From an uncultured Rhodospirillales bacterium (GTDB taxonomy: Bacteria; Pseudomonadota; Alphaproteobacteria; Acetobacterales; Acetobacteraceae), in contig CAIYSR010000111.1 of the NCBI GenBank assembly GCA_903928895.1, forward strand, positions 1 through 61,203: a DNA stretch of 61,203 nt. The letters run 5' to 3'. Numbering within the stretch: the first letter of the stretch is position 1; every line of letters starts with the position of its first letter. A program made the position numbers and the translations under genes. The notes beneath the pieces were generated by a model, which searched no databases, was not told the DNA's origin, and saw nothing but the letters and a program-made list of their open reading frames with translations. This document shows, piece after piece, positions 17,986 through 26,086 of the stretch.

Positions 17986-18822
17986 ATGGCTATCGTGGGT
18001 CGCAAGGCGAGCAACGCAATTTGCGGCCCGTTCATCGCATTCTGCAAGGAGTTGGCGGGCGGCGCCGCGATTTCGTCGACTTGGCTGCTGATCTGGGCCG
18101 GACTGGCGGCACAAGCCCATTGGGTGCTCGCGGTCGGCGCTGCCGACATCGAGTTTCCGCACCCCATGGTGGTGCTCGCTGTGCTCGCGATCGTCACTGG
18201 CATTCCGCGCATGCCGCTGGTGCCACCGACCCGGGCGGACTGGGCGCTGTTCGCTCTGGCGCTGTTCGCCTGCATGCTGCCGTTCCGCACGGCCGCCTCG
18301 CTAGCGCTCGGGTGTGCGGCCGCGATCGCCTGGCGGGGCCACGGACCCGCGGCGCGTTCGGTCTCAGTGCTGCTGCTGGCGCTGGCCGGCTGGGGCATGA
18401 AGGACGGGGTCTGGGTCGGCTTCGTCAGCGTCCCGGTGATGGCAGCCGAGGCCCATGTGGTCAGCTTCCTGCTGAACCTCGGCGGCCTGCCGTCCGAGGC
18501 CACGGGAAACCACATCGAATTTCCGGATGGGCAAGGATTCATCATCCTGCGCGCGTGCTCGCTGCTGTCGCTTGCCTATCCCTGCGCGGTGGCCGTCTAT
18601 GCCTTGTTCTGCCTGGTCCATCCGAACCGTCAGCCGGGGCTGCTGCGTATAGCGCTGGCCCTTGCCATTCTCGCCGTGCTGAACAACGTCCGCCTCGTCT
18701 CGATGGCGGCTTCGCCCGCGATCTACGACTACCTGCATGGCGAGACCGGCGATCTGCCGCTGCAACTTGCCTGGTCCGGCATCGTGATGATTGCGGCCCT
18801 GCCGCAGCGGCGCGCCGCATGA
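17986..18822 (+). CDS. Exosortase/archaeosortase family protein
   Basis: A 278-residue polytopic membrane protein, about seven or eight helices. The three catalytic-type residues of exosortases are all present in the expected order and membrane context: Cys191 (LRACSLLS), Arg236 (LNNVRLV) and His251 (DYLHGE). The family cleaves C-terminal sorting signals of secreted proteins and passes them to an acceptor in the envelope. Overall similarity to the standard PEP-CTERM exosortase seems low, the EpsI-type domain is not fused, and no exopolysaccharide genes flank it. It is preceded by GGGAG and followed by an ATGA overlap with the next gene. The family is fairly sure; the subfamily is unknown. Confidence 0.75.
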   Translation: MAIVGRKASNAICGPFIAFCKELAGGAAISSTWLLIWAGLAAQAHWVLAVGAADIEFPHPMVVLAVLAIVTGIPRMPLVPPTRADWALFALALFACMLPFRTAASLALGCAAAIAWRGHGPAARSVSVLLLALAGWGMKDGVWVGFVSVPVMAAEAHVVSFLLNLGGLPSEATGNHIEFPDGQGFIILRACSLLSLAYPCAVAVYALFCLVHPNRQPGLLRIALALAILAVLNNVRLVSMAASPAIYDYLHGETGDLPLQLAWSGIVMIAALPQRRAA

Positions 18823-19283
18823 AGCGCCGCCTCAGCGCCCTGGCGGCAGTGCTCGCAGTGGCGGTGGGGGTCTGGCTGCGCCCGGCGGCCTCACCGACCG
18901 CGACGCTCAACGCCCGCGATGCGGCCGCGGCGTGGGCCACGGCGAATGGGCTGACATTGCAACGCAGTGAAAAACTCACGGCCTTGGGGATCTACATGAT
19001 CCACCACTTCAGCGCGGGCGTCGGGTGCACCCTGAGGGTGGTGCCGCTCGGCAATCCGGACGAGATCCTGCCCGAGTTGAACGAAAATGTGACGGAGGCG
19101 CAGTGGCAGACCAGTCGTCTGCTGCTCGTGACCGCGACGAAGATGCCGCGCACGGCCCTCGGGGTGCACGCCCAGCGCTTGCTGGCGCGCCTCGTCGACG
19201 GCCGTGCGCCGCAGCCGGTGATGCTCATCGCCCCGCCGCCCTGCGTGAACGTGGCGCATCTGCAGGCCTGGCCGGCGCAATAA
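18819..19283 (+). CDS. Membrane-anchored protein of unknown function, exosortase-associated
   Basis: A 154-residue protein with a basic start (MKRR), one N-terminal hydrophobic segment (about 5-20, signal anchor or signal peptide) and a predicted periplasmic remainder. Two cysteines, near residues 69 (GVGCTLRV) and 146 (PPPCVNV), could form a disulfide. The ATG lies in the stop of the exosortase gene (ATGA), so the two are made together. The position resembles that of EpsI-like partners that follow exosortases in other loci, but I see no clear EpsI signature and do not assign a function. Confidence 0.6.
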   Translation: MKRRLSALAAVLAVAVGVWLRPAASPTATLNARDAAAAWATANGLTLQRSEKLTALGIYMIHHFSAGVGCTLRVVPLGNPDEILPELNENVTEAQWQTSRLLLVTATKMPRTALGVHAQRLLARLVDGRAPQPVMLIAPPPCVNVAHLQAWPAQ

Positions 19284-19292
19284 AGCGACTGG

Positions 19293-19314
19293 GCCGCCGG
19301 TCCAACGCGGCGGC
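19293..19314. terminator. GC hairpin between convergent genes
   Basis: GCCGCCG pairs with CGGCGGC across an eight-base loop in the 40-bp gap between the exosortase-associated gene and moaB. There is only a weak T-run, so termination efficiency is uncertain. Confidence 0.45.
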
Positions 19315-19323
19315 TGGGTTAAA

Positions 19324-19869
19324 CTATCCGGCGGCTTTCAGATGCTCCTGCAGCCGGGGCATGAGTTCGACCAGGTTGCAGGGGCGGTGGCGGTTGTCGA
19401 GCTGCCAGACCAGGATGTCGTCCCAGGCGTCCTTCACCGCGCCGGTGCTGCCGGGAAGGGCGAACAGATAGGTGCCGCCAGCGACGCCGCCGATGGCACG
19501 GGACTGCATCGTCGAGGTGCCGATCTTGGCGTAGCTCAGCATGCGAAACAGCTCGCCAAAGCCTTCGATGGTTTTTTCGAGGACTTGATCAAAGGCTTCC
19601 GGCGTGACGTCGCGGCCGGTGATGCCGGTGCCGCCGGTGGTGATGACGACATCGATGCCCGGCGCGGCGATCCAGGCGCGCAGGCGGGCGGCGATCAGAA
19701 CCGACTCGTCCTTCTCGATGGCCCGCTCGGCAACGACGTGCCCGGCCGCCACGATGCGGGCGGCGAGCGTGGCACCCGAGGTGTCGGTGTCCAGGGTGCG
19801 GGTGTCGGAGACGGTCAGCACCGCGATGTTGACGGGCAGAAAAGGGCGAGTTTCGTCGATGCGGGTCAT
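19324..19869 (-). CDS. moaB: Molybdenum cofactor biosynthesis protein B
   Basis: A 181-residue MoaB/MogA-family protein acting in molybdopterin adenylylation. Visible motifs: VLTVSDTRTLDTDTSG (about 17-32), ITTGGTGITGRDVTPEA (about 77-93) and LFALPGSTGAVKDAWDD (about 139-155). It is of the usual length. The ATG at 19869 has a GGAGG site. Its presence fits the two molybdenum hydroxylase systems encoded in the window, though it stands alone. Confidence 0.95.
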   Translation of the reverse strand: MTRIDETRPFLPVNIAVLTVSDTRTLDTDTSGATLAARIVAAGHVVAERAIEKDESVLIAARLRAWIAAPGIDVVITTGGTGITGRDVTPEAFDQVLEKTIEGFGELFRMLSYAKIGTSTMQSRAIGGVAGGTYLFALPGSTGAVKDAWDDILVWQLDNRHRPCNLVELMPRLQEHLKAAG

Positions 19870-19992
19870 GAAAGCCTCCGTCGGTCGCGGGGCCGCACTC
19901 TTGCAAGGATGGAAGCGGGCGACAAGCACGGGCAGGGCGGCATCGATAGAGGTGTTGCCGAGCACGCGAGCTTGGCGCCATGCACGGTCAGG

Positions 19993-21501
19993 TCACGGCG
20001 TGATCGTGAGGCCCTCCGGGCGCCACAGCCCGTCCGGCCGTCCGGCGAAACCGCTGACTTTCGAGGAAAGGCCCCACAGCATCGACCAGTGGTAGATCAC
20101 CACATCGGGCTGATCGGCCAGGAAGATGTCGGTGGCCTGACGGTAGACCGGCACGCGCTCGGCGACCGTCTGCTTCGAGGCGGCCGCAGTATAAAGATCG
20201 TCGAGGGTCGGGTTGCAGTAATGACCCCAATTGGTGAAGCCCTTGCAGGTGAGCCAGATCGGCGCGTTGCCGTCGGGGTCGGCGCGGCCGGACCAGAGCA
20301 GCATGGAAGCCTCGAAATTGCCGGACTGGGTCGCAGCCACGAGGGCGGCTGCGTCCATCGCGGTAATTTTCATGTCGAAGCCGGCATCCTTCACCATCGC
20401 CTGGATGATCTGGGCGACCTGGCTGTCGAGCGGATCGGTGCCGGTCAGCAAGGTGAAGGAGACGGTGCTGACGCCGGCGGCGGCGAGGAGCTTTTTCGCC
20501 GCCTCGACGTCGCGCGCGGGAACCGGGTGGCCGGGGTGGAAATAAGTGCTGCCCGGTGCTTCCATCTGGGCCGACGGGACGTATTGCCCGTCGAATGCGA
20601 CCTGGTTGAGCGCCGCGCGGTCGATCGCCAGCGAGAAGGCCTGGCGCACGCGGGAGTCGCGGCCGAGGGGGGTTTCGGCCGCCTTGCCGTTGCCGACGTT
20701 GAACTCGATCGGCACGAAGCCGAGCGAGGGCGCCTTGAACACCTTCAACTTGGCGTTGCCGGCGACTGCGCCGACATCGGTGGGCGACAGGCGCTGGGCG
20801 ATGTCGAGCGCGCCGGCGGCGAGATCGACCTTGCGGATGTTGGAATCCACGATGGTGCGGAAGACGATGCCGGGCAGCTTGATGGAAGCCGCGTTCCAGT
20901 AACCGGGATAGCGCTCGAGCGTGATGTTGTCCTGCGCGACGCGGGACTTGAAGGCGAAGGGGCCGGCACAAACCGGATGCGCGGCGATCGCCTCGCGGGG
21001 CTGCTCGATCAGCTTGGGCGAATAGGGCGTGCCGGGCCGATTGGCGAGCAGCGCGATGAGGGGCGCATAGGGGCGGTTGAGGGTGACGCGCATGGTCAGC
21101 GGATCGACCACCTCGGCACCGTTGATCGCCGCCATCTCGGCCTTGCGGATGGAGTAGGACAGCGTCTTGTAACGCTGGATATTGGCAACCATCGCCGCGG
21201 CATCGAACACCGTGCCGTCATGGAACGTGACGCCAGGACGCAGCTTCAGGGTGAGCGACAGGCCGTCCGCGGCCCATTCCCAACTGGTCGCCAACTCGGG
21301 GACGAACTTCAGTTCCGGTGTCAGGTCGATCAGGCTGTCGCACATTGCGGTCGTGACGACGCGGTTGGTGTAGCTGCCGTCGGTCGCGGGATCGAGCGGG
21401 GCGGGGTCGAACTCGAGCGCGACACGCAGGGGTTGCGCATTGACGGTCAGCGGAGCGGCGAGGAATAGAGCGCCCGCAAGCATCCAGGGCGAAATGCGCA
21501 T
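19993..21501 (-). CDS. ABC transporter substrate-binding protein, peptide/nickel type (SBP_bac_5)
   Basis: A 502-residue family 5 solute-binding protein. A signal peptide (MRISPWMLAGALFLAAPLTV) ends near NAQP, followed by VALEFDPAPLDPATDG, FVPELATSWEW (about 65-75) and LRPGVTFHDGTVFDA (about 86-100), all typical of DppA/OppA-like proteins. No permease or ATPase of the Dpp/Opp type lies beside it, so its transporter partners are elsewhere or it is an orphan. The ATG at 21501 has a GGAG site upstream. Confidence 0.92.
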   Translation of the reverse strand: MRISPWMLAGALFLAAPLTVNAQPLRVALEFDPAPLDPATDGSYTNRVVTTAMCDSLIDLTPELKFVPELATSWEWAADGLSLTLKLRPGVTFHDGTVFDAAAMVANIQRYKTLSYSIRKAEMAAINGAEVVDPLTMRVTLNRPYAPLIALLANRPGTPYSPKLIEQPREAIAAHPVCAGPFAFKSRVAQDNITLERYPGYWNAASIKLPGIVFRTIVDSNIRKVDLAAGALDIAQRLSPTDVGAVAGNAKLKVFKAPSLGFVPIEFNVGNGKAAETPLGRDSRVRQAFSLAIDRAALNQVAFDGQYVPSAQMEAPGSTYFHPGHPVPARDVEAAKKLLAAAGVSTVSFTLLTGTDPLDSQVAQIIQAMVKDAGFDMKITAMDAAALVAATQSGNFEASMLLWSGRADPDGNAPIWLTCKGFTNWGHYCNPTLDDLYTAAASKQTVAERVPVYRQATDIFLADQPDVVIYHWSMLWGLSSKVSGFAGRPDGLWRPEGLTITP

Positions 21502-21768
21502 GAGGTGTCTCCGGGGCTGTGCGATAAGACCATGATCATGGGCGGGTTGTTGGCAGCAAGGCAAGCCCGATGGGTGCGCATGCAACAGGCACTCCCCGGG
21601 TCAACGGCCACCTTTGCCGGCACGGAGGCCCGGTACCCGGTGCGACAGATACCCATCGCGACAAGTTCGAACTGGGACTGTACCCAAACAATCCGGACAG
21701 AAGGACTCGGCGTGCTGATGTTCAGGCAAAGACGACCGGGAAGGCCGACTTGCCTGCCACCTCGATGG

Positions 21769-22464
21769 TTATTCGCCGATGAACCGCACCGGCAGCGGGG
21801 TTTCGACGTTGCCTTCGAGCCGCCAGGCGCCCCCGTCGCGGCGCGCGGATACCGCCTCGTGCAGCGTATCGCCGATGAAATGCAGCGCCACATCGTCGTC
21901 GGCCGCGTAGCCGGGGCCGGGGAGGGTGCCGTCGGCGAGCAGGCGGCGGAAGGTGGGCGCGCGGTCCGGCCGGGTGCTGTAGTGCGCGCAGGCCGAGCCG
22001 CGCAGCAGGCCGATGCAGTTGAGCGGCAGCATTTCGGGCGGATAGGCGTCGGTGATGCAGGCATCGAACCAGCAGTTCATCCCGGCCGAAGTGCCCGACA
22101 TGACGACGCCCTGCTCCCAGGCAGTGCGCAAGGCGGCATCGATCCCCCAGTCGCGCCAGACGGTGATGAGGTTGCGGGTTGAGCCGCCGTTGACGTAGAC
22201 GATGTCCATCGCCGCGAAGTAGTCGGCGAAATCACGTGTCACCGGCTTGTAGATGTTGAGATGCGCGAGGCGGCAGTCGTATTGGCCGAGTTCGCGGTAG
22301 AATTGTTCGATCGCGGCCGGATTATCTCCCACCGCGCCGGCGAGCAGGCAGATTTTCGGCGATTTCGTGGCCGCGAGCGACAGGAGGTGTTGCTGAAGGA
22401 GCGGTGGCTGCCAGGTGTCGACGTAGAAGCGTCCACCATTGGCAAAAATCTGGCGCGGCTTCAT
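21769..22464 (-). CDS. Peptidase S51/type 1 glutamine amidotransferase-like protein
   Basis: A 231-residue protein related to dipeptidase E. The nucleophile elbow is MSGTSAGMN with Ser126, preceded by the NGGSTRNL segment (about 92-99). The ATG at 22464 fits the family N-terminus (RQIFANGGRF). An in-frame ATG at 22500 has a better ribosome binding site and would add twelve residues, so the start is not certain. Members cleave Asp-X dipeptides or act as cyanophycinase-like hydrolases; the substrate is undetermined here. It is not obviously co-transcribed with the binding protein 267 bp downstream. Confidence 0.82.
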   Translation of the reverse strand: MKPRQIFANGGRFYVDTWQPPLLQQHLLSLAATKSPKICLLAGAVGDNPAAIEQFYRELGQYDCRLAHLNIYKPVTRDFADYFAAMDIVYVNGGSTRNLITVWRDWGIDAALRTAWEQGVVMSGTSAGMNCWFDACITDAYPPEMLPLNCIGLLRGSACAHYSTRPDRAPTFRRLLADGTLPGPGYAADDDVALHFIGDTLHEAVSARRDGGAWRLEGNVETPLPVRFIGE

Positions 22465-22772
22465 GCGGCGGGGTGCTCCGTGGTGCGGGGGAAAACCCAT
22501 GCTCCATCCTCTCTCTGAGAGGGTCAACCTCGCTCGCGCGTTCATCCTGATCGTCGAGGCTCGACCCGCCGCCGGGCTTCAGACGCGCGGAAGTGACCTG
22601 CCGACATTCTTCAGATGACCGGCCCCTGCCATCGCAACGGCGGAGCCTGCGGCGGCGCTCGCAATGTTGGGCGGTCTGACGGATTCGGCCCGCGAGCGGC
22701 GCGGGGCCGGCAAGGCTTACGACCCGACGCACTTCGTCCCCACCGCAGGGGGCCGAGAGCCCTCAATCACCC
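22465..22772. other. 308-bp stretch without a supported gene
   Basis: This lies between the MoaD-like gene and the S51 peptidase, both on the minus strand. Short open frames exist on both strands but none has a start with a ribosome binding site plus recognisable sequence. The left part holds the GAGAGGATGGAGC ribosome-binding-like region of the alternative S51 start. Confidence 0.4.
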
Positions 22773-23018
22773 CTATCCGCCGGCGATGCGCGGGAGCAGG
22801 AAGATCTCGGCCCCCTCGGGCAGTTCCTTGGACCAGGTGTCGCGATAGATCACCCCGTCGATGGAGACGGCGATGCCCTGCGCGATGAAGGGTTCGAGGC
22901 CGGGATACTGCTCCGCCAGCGTGCGGAACAGTTCCCTGATGTCCTTGGCCTGGATGTCGAGCGTCGTCTTGCCTCCGGCGGCCGCGCTGAGCGAACTCCA
23001 GAGCCTCACCTCGACCAT
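22773..23018 (-). CDS. MoaD/ThiS-family sulfur-carrier protein
   Basis: An 81-residue beta-grasp protein, MVEVRLWSSLSAAAGGKTTL, ending IAGG; the C-terminal Gly-Gly is needed for adenylation and thiocarboxylation. The length matches MoaD. Its ATG shares a base with the stop of the molybdenum-hydroxylase gene (TGATG), so it is a dedicated partner in a two-gene operon. It may provide sulfur for the cofactor of that enzyme, or act as a divergent carrier. No MoaE gene is adjacent. Confidence 0.88.
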   Translation of the reverse strand: MVEVRLWSSLSAAAGGKTTLDIQAKDIRELFRTLAEQYPGLEPFIAQGIAVSIDGVIYRDTWSKELPEGAEIFLLPRIAGG

Positions 23019-25282
23019 CAGCCCGCCTGTTCTGCCTCCAACGCCGCCAGGATGCGCGGTGGCGACATGGGGATGTGGGTCATACGGACGCCAACCGCGT
23101 TCGACACCGCATTCGCGATGGCCCCCAAGGGCGGCACGATCGATGTCTCGCCCACGCCGCGCACCCCATAGGGGTGATTCGGATTGGGGATTTCGAGAAT
23201 CTGCGTGTCGATCATCGGCAGGTCCGAGCAGACCGGGACCCGGTAGTCGAGGAAGCCGGCGTTCTGCAGGCGTCCGTCCGCGCCGTAGACATACTCCTCG
23301 TTCAGTGCCCACCCGATGCCCTGCGCGGCGCCGCCTTGGTACTGCCCTTCGACATAGGTCGGATGCACCGCCTTGCCCGCATCCTGCACGACGGTATAGC
23401 GCACCACCCGGGTGGCCCCGGTCTCCGGATCGACCTCGACGTCGCAGATATGGGTGGCGAAGGAGACCCCGGCGCCATCGGCCACGAGCTCGCTGTGACC
23501 GGCGATCGGCCCGCCCGTCTTGGCTGCCGCGGTCGCGATGTCCTTGACCGACAAGGGGGAAAGATTGCCGTGCTGCTCCCCCTTGGCCTTGGCGTGGCCG
23601 TCCTCCCAGACGACATCATCGAGCGGGATATCCCACATCCTGGCCGCACGTTGGCGCATCACCGCAATGGCGTTGCGGGCGGCGGAAATCGTCGCCATCG
23701 ACGTGGAGAAGGTGCCACGGCTGCCGTCGGTCATGTCGTTGTAGCCAAGCGTCGCGGTATCGGCGACCACCGCCTGGACCTGGGCATAGGGAATGCCGAG
23801 CTCCTCGGCCGCCACCAGCGCCAGCGAGGCGCGCGAACCGCCGACGTCCACCGTGCCGACGGCCAGTGTCACGGTACCGTCGAGGCCGATGTTGAGGTCG
23901 GTGCAGGTCTGGCCGCCGAAGTTGAACCAGAAGCCACAGGCCAGGCCACGTCCCTGGTTCCTGCCGAGCGGCGCCGTCATGTGCGGATGGTTGCGCGCCG
24001 CCTCCAGCGTGGGTCCGATGCCGATGGGGCCATAGACCGGACCATAGGACGACTGGGTGCCTTCCTTGGCGGCGTTCCTGATGCGGAAATCGAGCGGGTC
24101 CATGCCGATCTTCAGCGCCAGCTCGTCGATGACGCTCTCTACGGCGAAGGCTGCCATCGGCGCCGACGGCGCGCGGTAGGCCGCGGTTTTTGGCCGGTTG
24201 ACCAGCACCTCGTAGCCGACCGATTTGACGTTCTTGAGATCGTAGCAGGCAAACGCAGTCATGGCCCCGAGCATGGCCCACGGGCCGGTATAGGGGCCGC
24301 AGGAATAGCGCAGCGTGGCCGAGGCCGCGGTGATGGTGCCGTCCTTGCGAGCACCGATCCTGACATCGATCGAGGTCGCGCTGGTCGGGCCAGAAGCACG
24401 GAACACTTCCTCGCGCGACATGACCAGCTTGACCGGCCGGCCCGCCTTGCGCGACAGCGCCAGCGCGACCGGTTCGGCCCAGATATGGGTCTTGCCGCCG
24501 AACCCGCCGCCGATCTCCGACGAGGTGACCCGCAGTTTCGAGACCTCCATGCCGAGCAGCGCGGCGCATTGCTGGCGAAAGACGAAATGGCCCTGGGTGC
24601 ACACCCACAGCTCGCCGGTTCCGTCGGTTTTGACGCTGGCGACGCAGGCGTGGGGCTCGATATAGCCCTGGTGAGTCTGCTCGGTCTTGAAGGCGCGTTC
24701 GATGACGACATCGGCATCCCTGAAGCCCGCTTCGACATCGCCATGGCCGAACTGGCTGCGGTTGGCGATGTTGGACGGGTGGGTGGGCTTGGGGTCGACA
24801 CCGCCGGTGAAGGTCGTCTCGTGCAGCAGGGGCGCCGAGGCCTTCATCGCCTCGTCGACATCCGTGACATGGGGCAGCACCTCGTAGGTGACCTCAATGA
24901 GGTCCAGAGCTTCGGCCGCCGTCGGAGCATCGATCGCGGCGACCGCGGCGACCGCGTGGCCATCGTACAGCGCTTTCGTGCGGGCCATGCAGTTGTCGAG
25001 GATGTCATACATATCGGAATTGCCGCCGGTGAGATCGGGCAAATCCGCCGCGGTGATCACCGCCTTGACGCCCGGCAGCTTCTCCGCTTGCGAGGTGTCG
25101 ATGTGTGTGATCCTGGCGTGGGCGTGGGGGCTGCGAAGGATGGACCCCACGAGCTGCCCCGCCATGTTGAAATCAGCGCCATAGCGCGCGCGCCCGGTCA
25201 CCTTGTCGACGCCGTCCGGGCGCACCGGGCGGGTGCCAACAGATTTGAACGTCCGCGCGGCGTACCCTGGATCGAAGTTCAT
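23018..25282 (-). CDS. Xanthine dehydrogenase-family molybdopterin-binding subunit (stand-alone)
   Basis: A 754-residue CoxL/XdhB-type large subunit: an N-terminal a/b hammerhead domain (about 20-150, with RYGADFNMAGQLVGSILRSP), GGGFGGKTHIWAEPVALALS (about 255-275), AYRAPSAPMAAFAVES (about 360-375), a VGTVDVGGSRASLA motif and the catalytic glutamate Glu712 in VRGVGETS. The start at 25282 is chosen because AAGGGAG is seven bases before it; an ATG two codons earlier sits too close. Neither an Fe-S nor a FAD subunit gene is adjacent; only the MoaD-like gene follows. The electron-transfer partners must be encoded elsewhere. Confidence 0.9.
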   Translation of the reverse strand: MNFDPGYAARTFKSVGTRPVRPDGVDKVTGRARYGADFNMAGQLVGSILRSPHAHARITHIDTSQAEKLPGVKAVITAADLPDLTGGNSDMYDILDNCMARTKALYDGHAVAAVAAIDAPTAAEALDLIEVTYEVLPHVTDVDEAMKASAPLLHETTFTGGVDPKPTHPSNIANRSQFGHGDVEAGFRDADVVIERAFKTEQTHQGYIEPHACVASVKTDGTGELWVCTQGHFVFRQQCAALLGMEVSKLRVTSSEIGGGFGGKTHIWAEPVALALSRKAGRPVKLVMSREEVFRASGPTSATSIDVRIGARKDGTITAASATLRYSCGPYTGPWAMLGAMTAFACYDLKNVKSVGYEVLVNRPKTAAYRAPSAPMAAFAVESVIDELALKIGMDPLDFRIRNAAKEGTQSSYGPVYGPIGIGPTLEAARNHPHMTAPLGRNQGRGLACGFWFNFGGQTCTDLNIGLDGTVTLAVGTVDVGGSRASLALVAAEELGIPYAQVQAVVADTATLGYNDMTDGSRGTFSTSMATISAARNAIAVMRQRAARMWDIPLDDVVWEDGHAKAKGEQHGNLSPLSVKDIATAAAKTGGPIAGHSELVADGAGVSFATHICDVEVDPETGATRVVRYTVVQDAGKAVHPTYVEGQYQGGAAQGIGWALNEEYVYGADGRLQNAGFLDYRVPVCSDLPMIDTQILEIPNPNHPYGVRGVGETSIVPPLGAIANAVSNAVGVRMTHIPMSPPRILAALEAEQAG

Positions 25283-25702
25283 GGTCATTCTCCCTTCAAC
25301 ACGCGGGCGGCGTCCTGGTCCACAAGGGCCGCTCCATTTTTTACCCGGACGGCTGCAACAGCCCGCCCGTCACGCTCTCCAACCCCATCGAACCCCGATT
25401 GCCTCACGCACCCGGGCTGAGACCCGTGAGGTGAATTGAAGACCTTGATCGGCGGCAGAGTATCATCGAACCGCTCTACCTGCACCGTCGTCAACCACCC
25501 CGCGCAGCCTTGCGCCAACGCGGACGTGCCGCTGGTCGTCCCCGGGGTTTTCGGGGTCTTACCAGGTGCCGGTGGGGGCCTGCACGAAGCCTGCCGCAGA
25601 CCGGTGCGATAACGATCCTAAGTTCGGTCATCGCGTTGATTATGGCCGCAACTCCTGAAGCAGACACTTCGCGAATTCGACCGGGATTTCCCAGATGAAG
25701 GC

Positions 25703-25882
25703 TTATTCGCCCGCCACGAGGGCAGCATATGCCCCGAGCCCCGCAACCAGCAACAGCTGGATCGCACCCGGACCAGGCAGAGAGCGCCTGGCCGCCTGAT
25801 AAACGCCGGGACCGTAGGAATTCGAGCCGAAAGCCGACACCGCGCCGCATCTTGCCCGCCGTCGGAGGCATCGCCACATCAT
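25703..25882 (-). pseudogene. Possible 3' remnant of a membrane transporter gene, or a 59-aa membrane peptide
   Basis: An open frame of 59 codons from a double ATG. After a basic start it reads SAFGSNSYGPGVYQAARR and then one hydrophobic helix, AIQLLLVAGLGAYAALVAG, before the final Glu. The Gly/Tyr-rich loop followed by a last helix looks like the end of a multi-helix transporter, so decay of an older gene is likelier than a functional peptide. No clear ribosome binding site is visible. Confidence 0.3.
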
Positions 25883-26009
25883 GTTAACCCTGCTGGCGCC
25901 GGATTTCGGGCAGGCGATCCCGGCTCTATCGCCGAACCAGGCCTAAAGGTTGCCGGGTGCGACGCCCTGGTCTTGCGCGATCGCGTTCAGACGGCTGGGG
26001 GAGGGAGGG

Positions 26010-26038
26010 ATACAAAATTCCATATCAATAATTAAATG
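26010..26038 (+). promoter_or_regulatory. A/T-rich promoter-like segment for the polyamine operon
   Basis: A run of A/T-rich sequence (ATACAAAATTCCATATCAAT and on to TTAAATGAT) stands out in a GC-rich surrounding, about 50-75 bp before the PotA-like start. Exact -35 and -10 boxes cannot be fixed by eye. Confidence 0.4.
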
Positions 26039-26086
26039 ATCCGACCGTGAGAGCCTGACAGACGATCCCACTGGCCGACGCAGGCA

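Larger units (their letters stand above)
25283..26086. other. 804-bp gene-poor divergent region
   Basis: This separates the minus-strand molybdenum-hydroxylase operon from the plus-strand polyamine operon. Its composition is less GC-biased than the flanks and no full gene is supported. It contains an inverted repeat CCTCACG/CGTGAGG (about 25401-25430), a possible gene remnant at 25703-25882, and an A/T-rich promoter-like stretch near 26010-26038. Confidence 0.5.

Noticed and set aside
22615-22771. Short frames between the MoaD-like and S51 genes
   Set aside because: No ribosome binding site, no recognisable family, and the frames close quickly; treated as intergenic.
25405-25450. Resemblance to a TPP riboswitch (CTGAGA followed by ACCTTGATC)
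   Set aside because: Only two short fragments match; the GGGGTGC start and the AATGCCAGCG part are missing, the stretch is on the plus strand and no thiamine gene follows.
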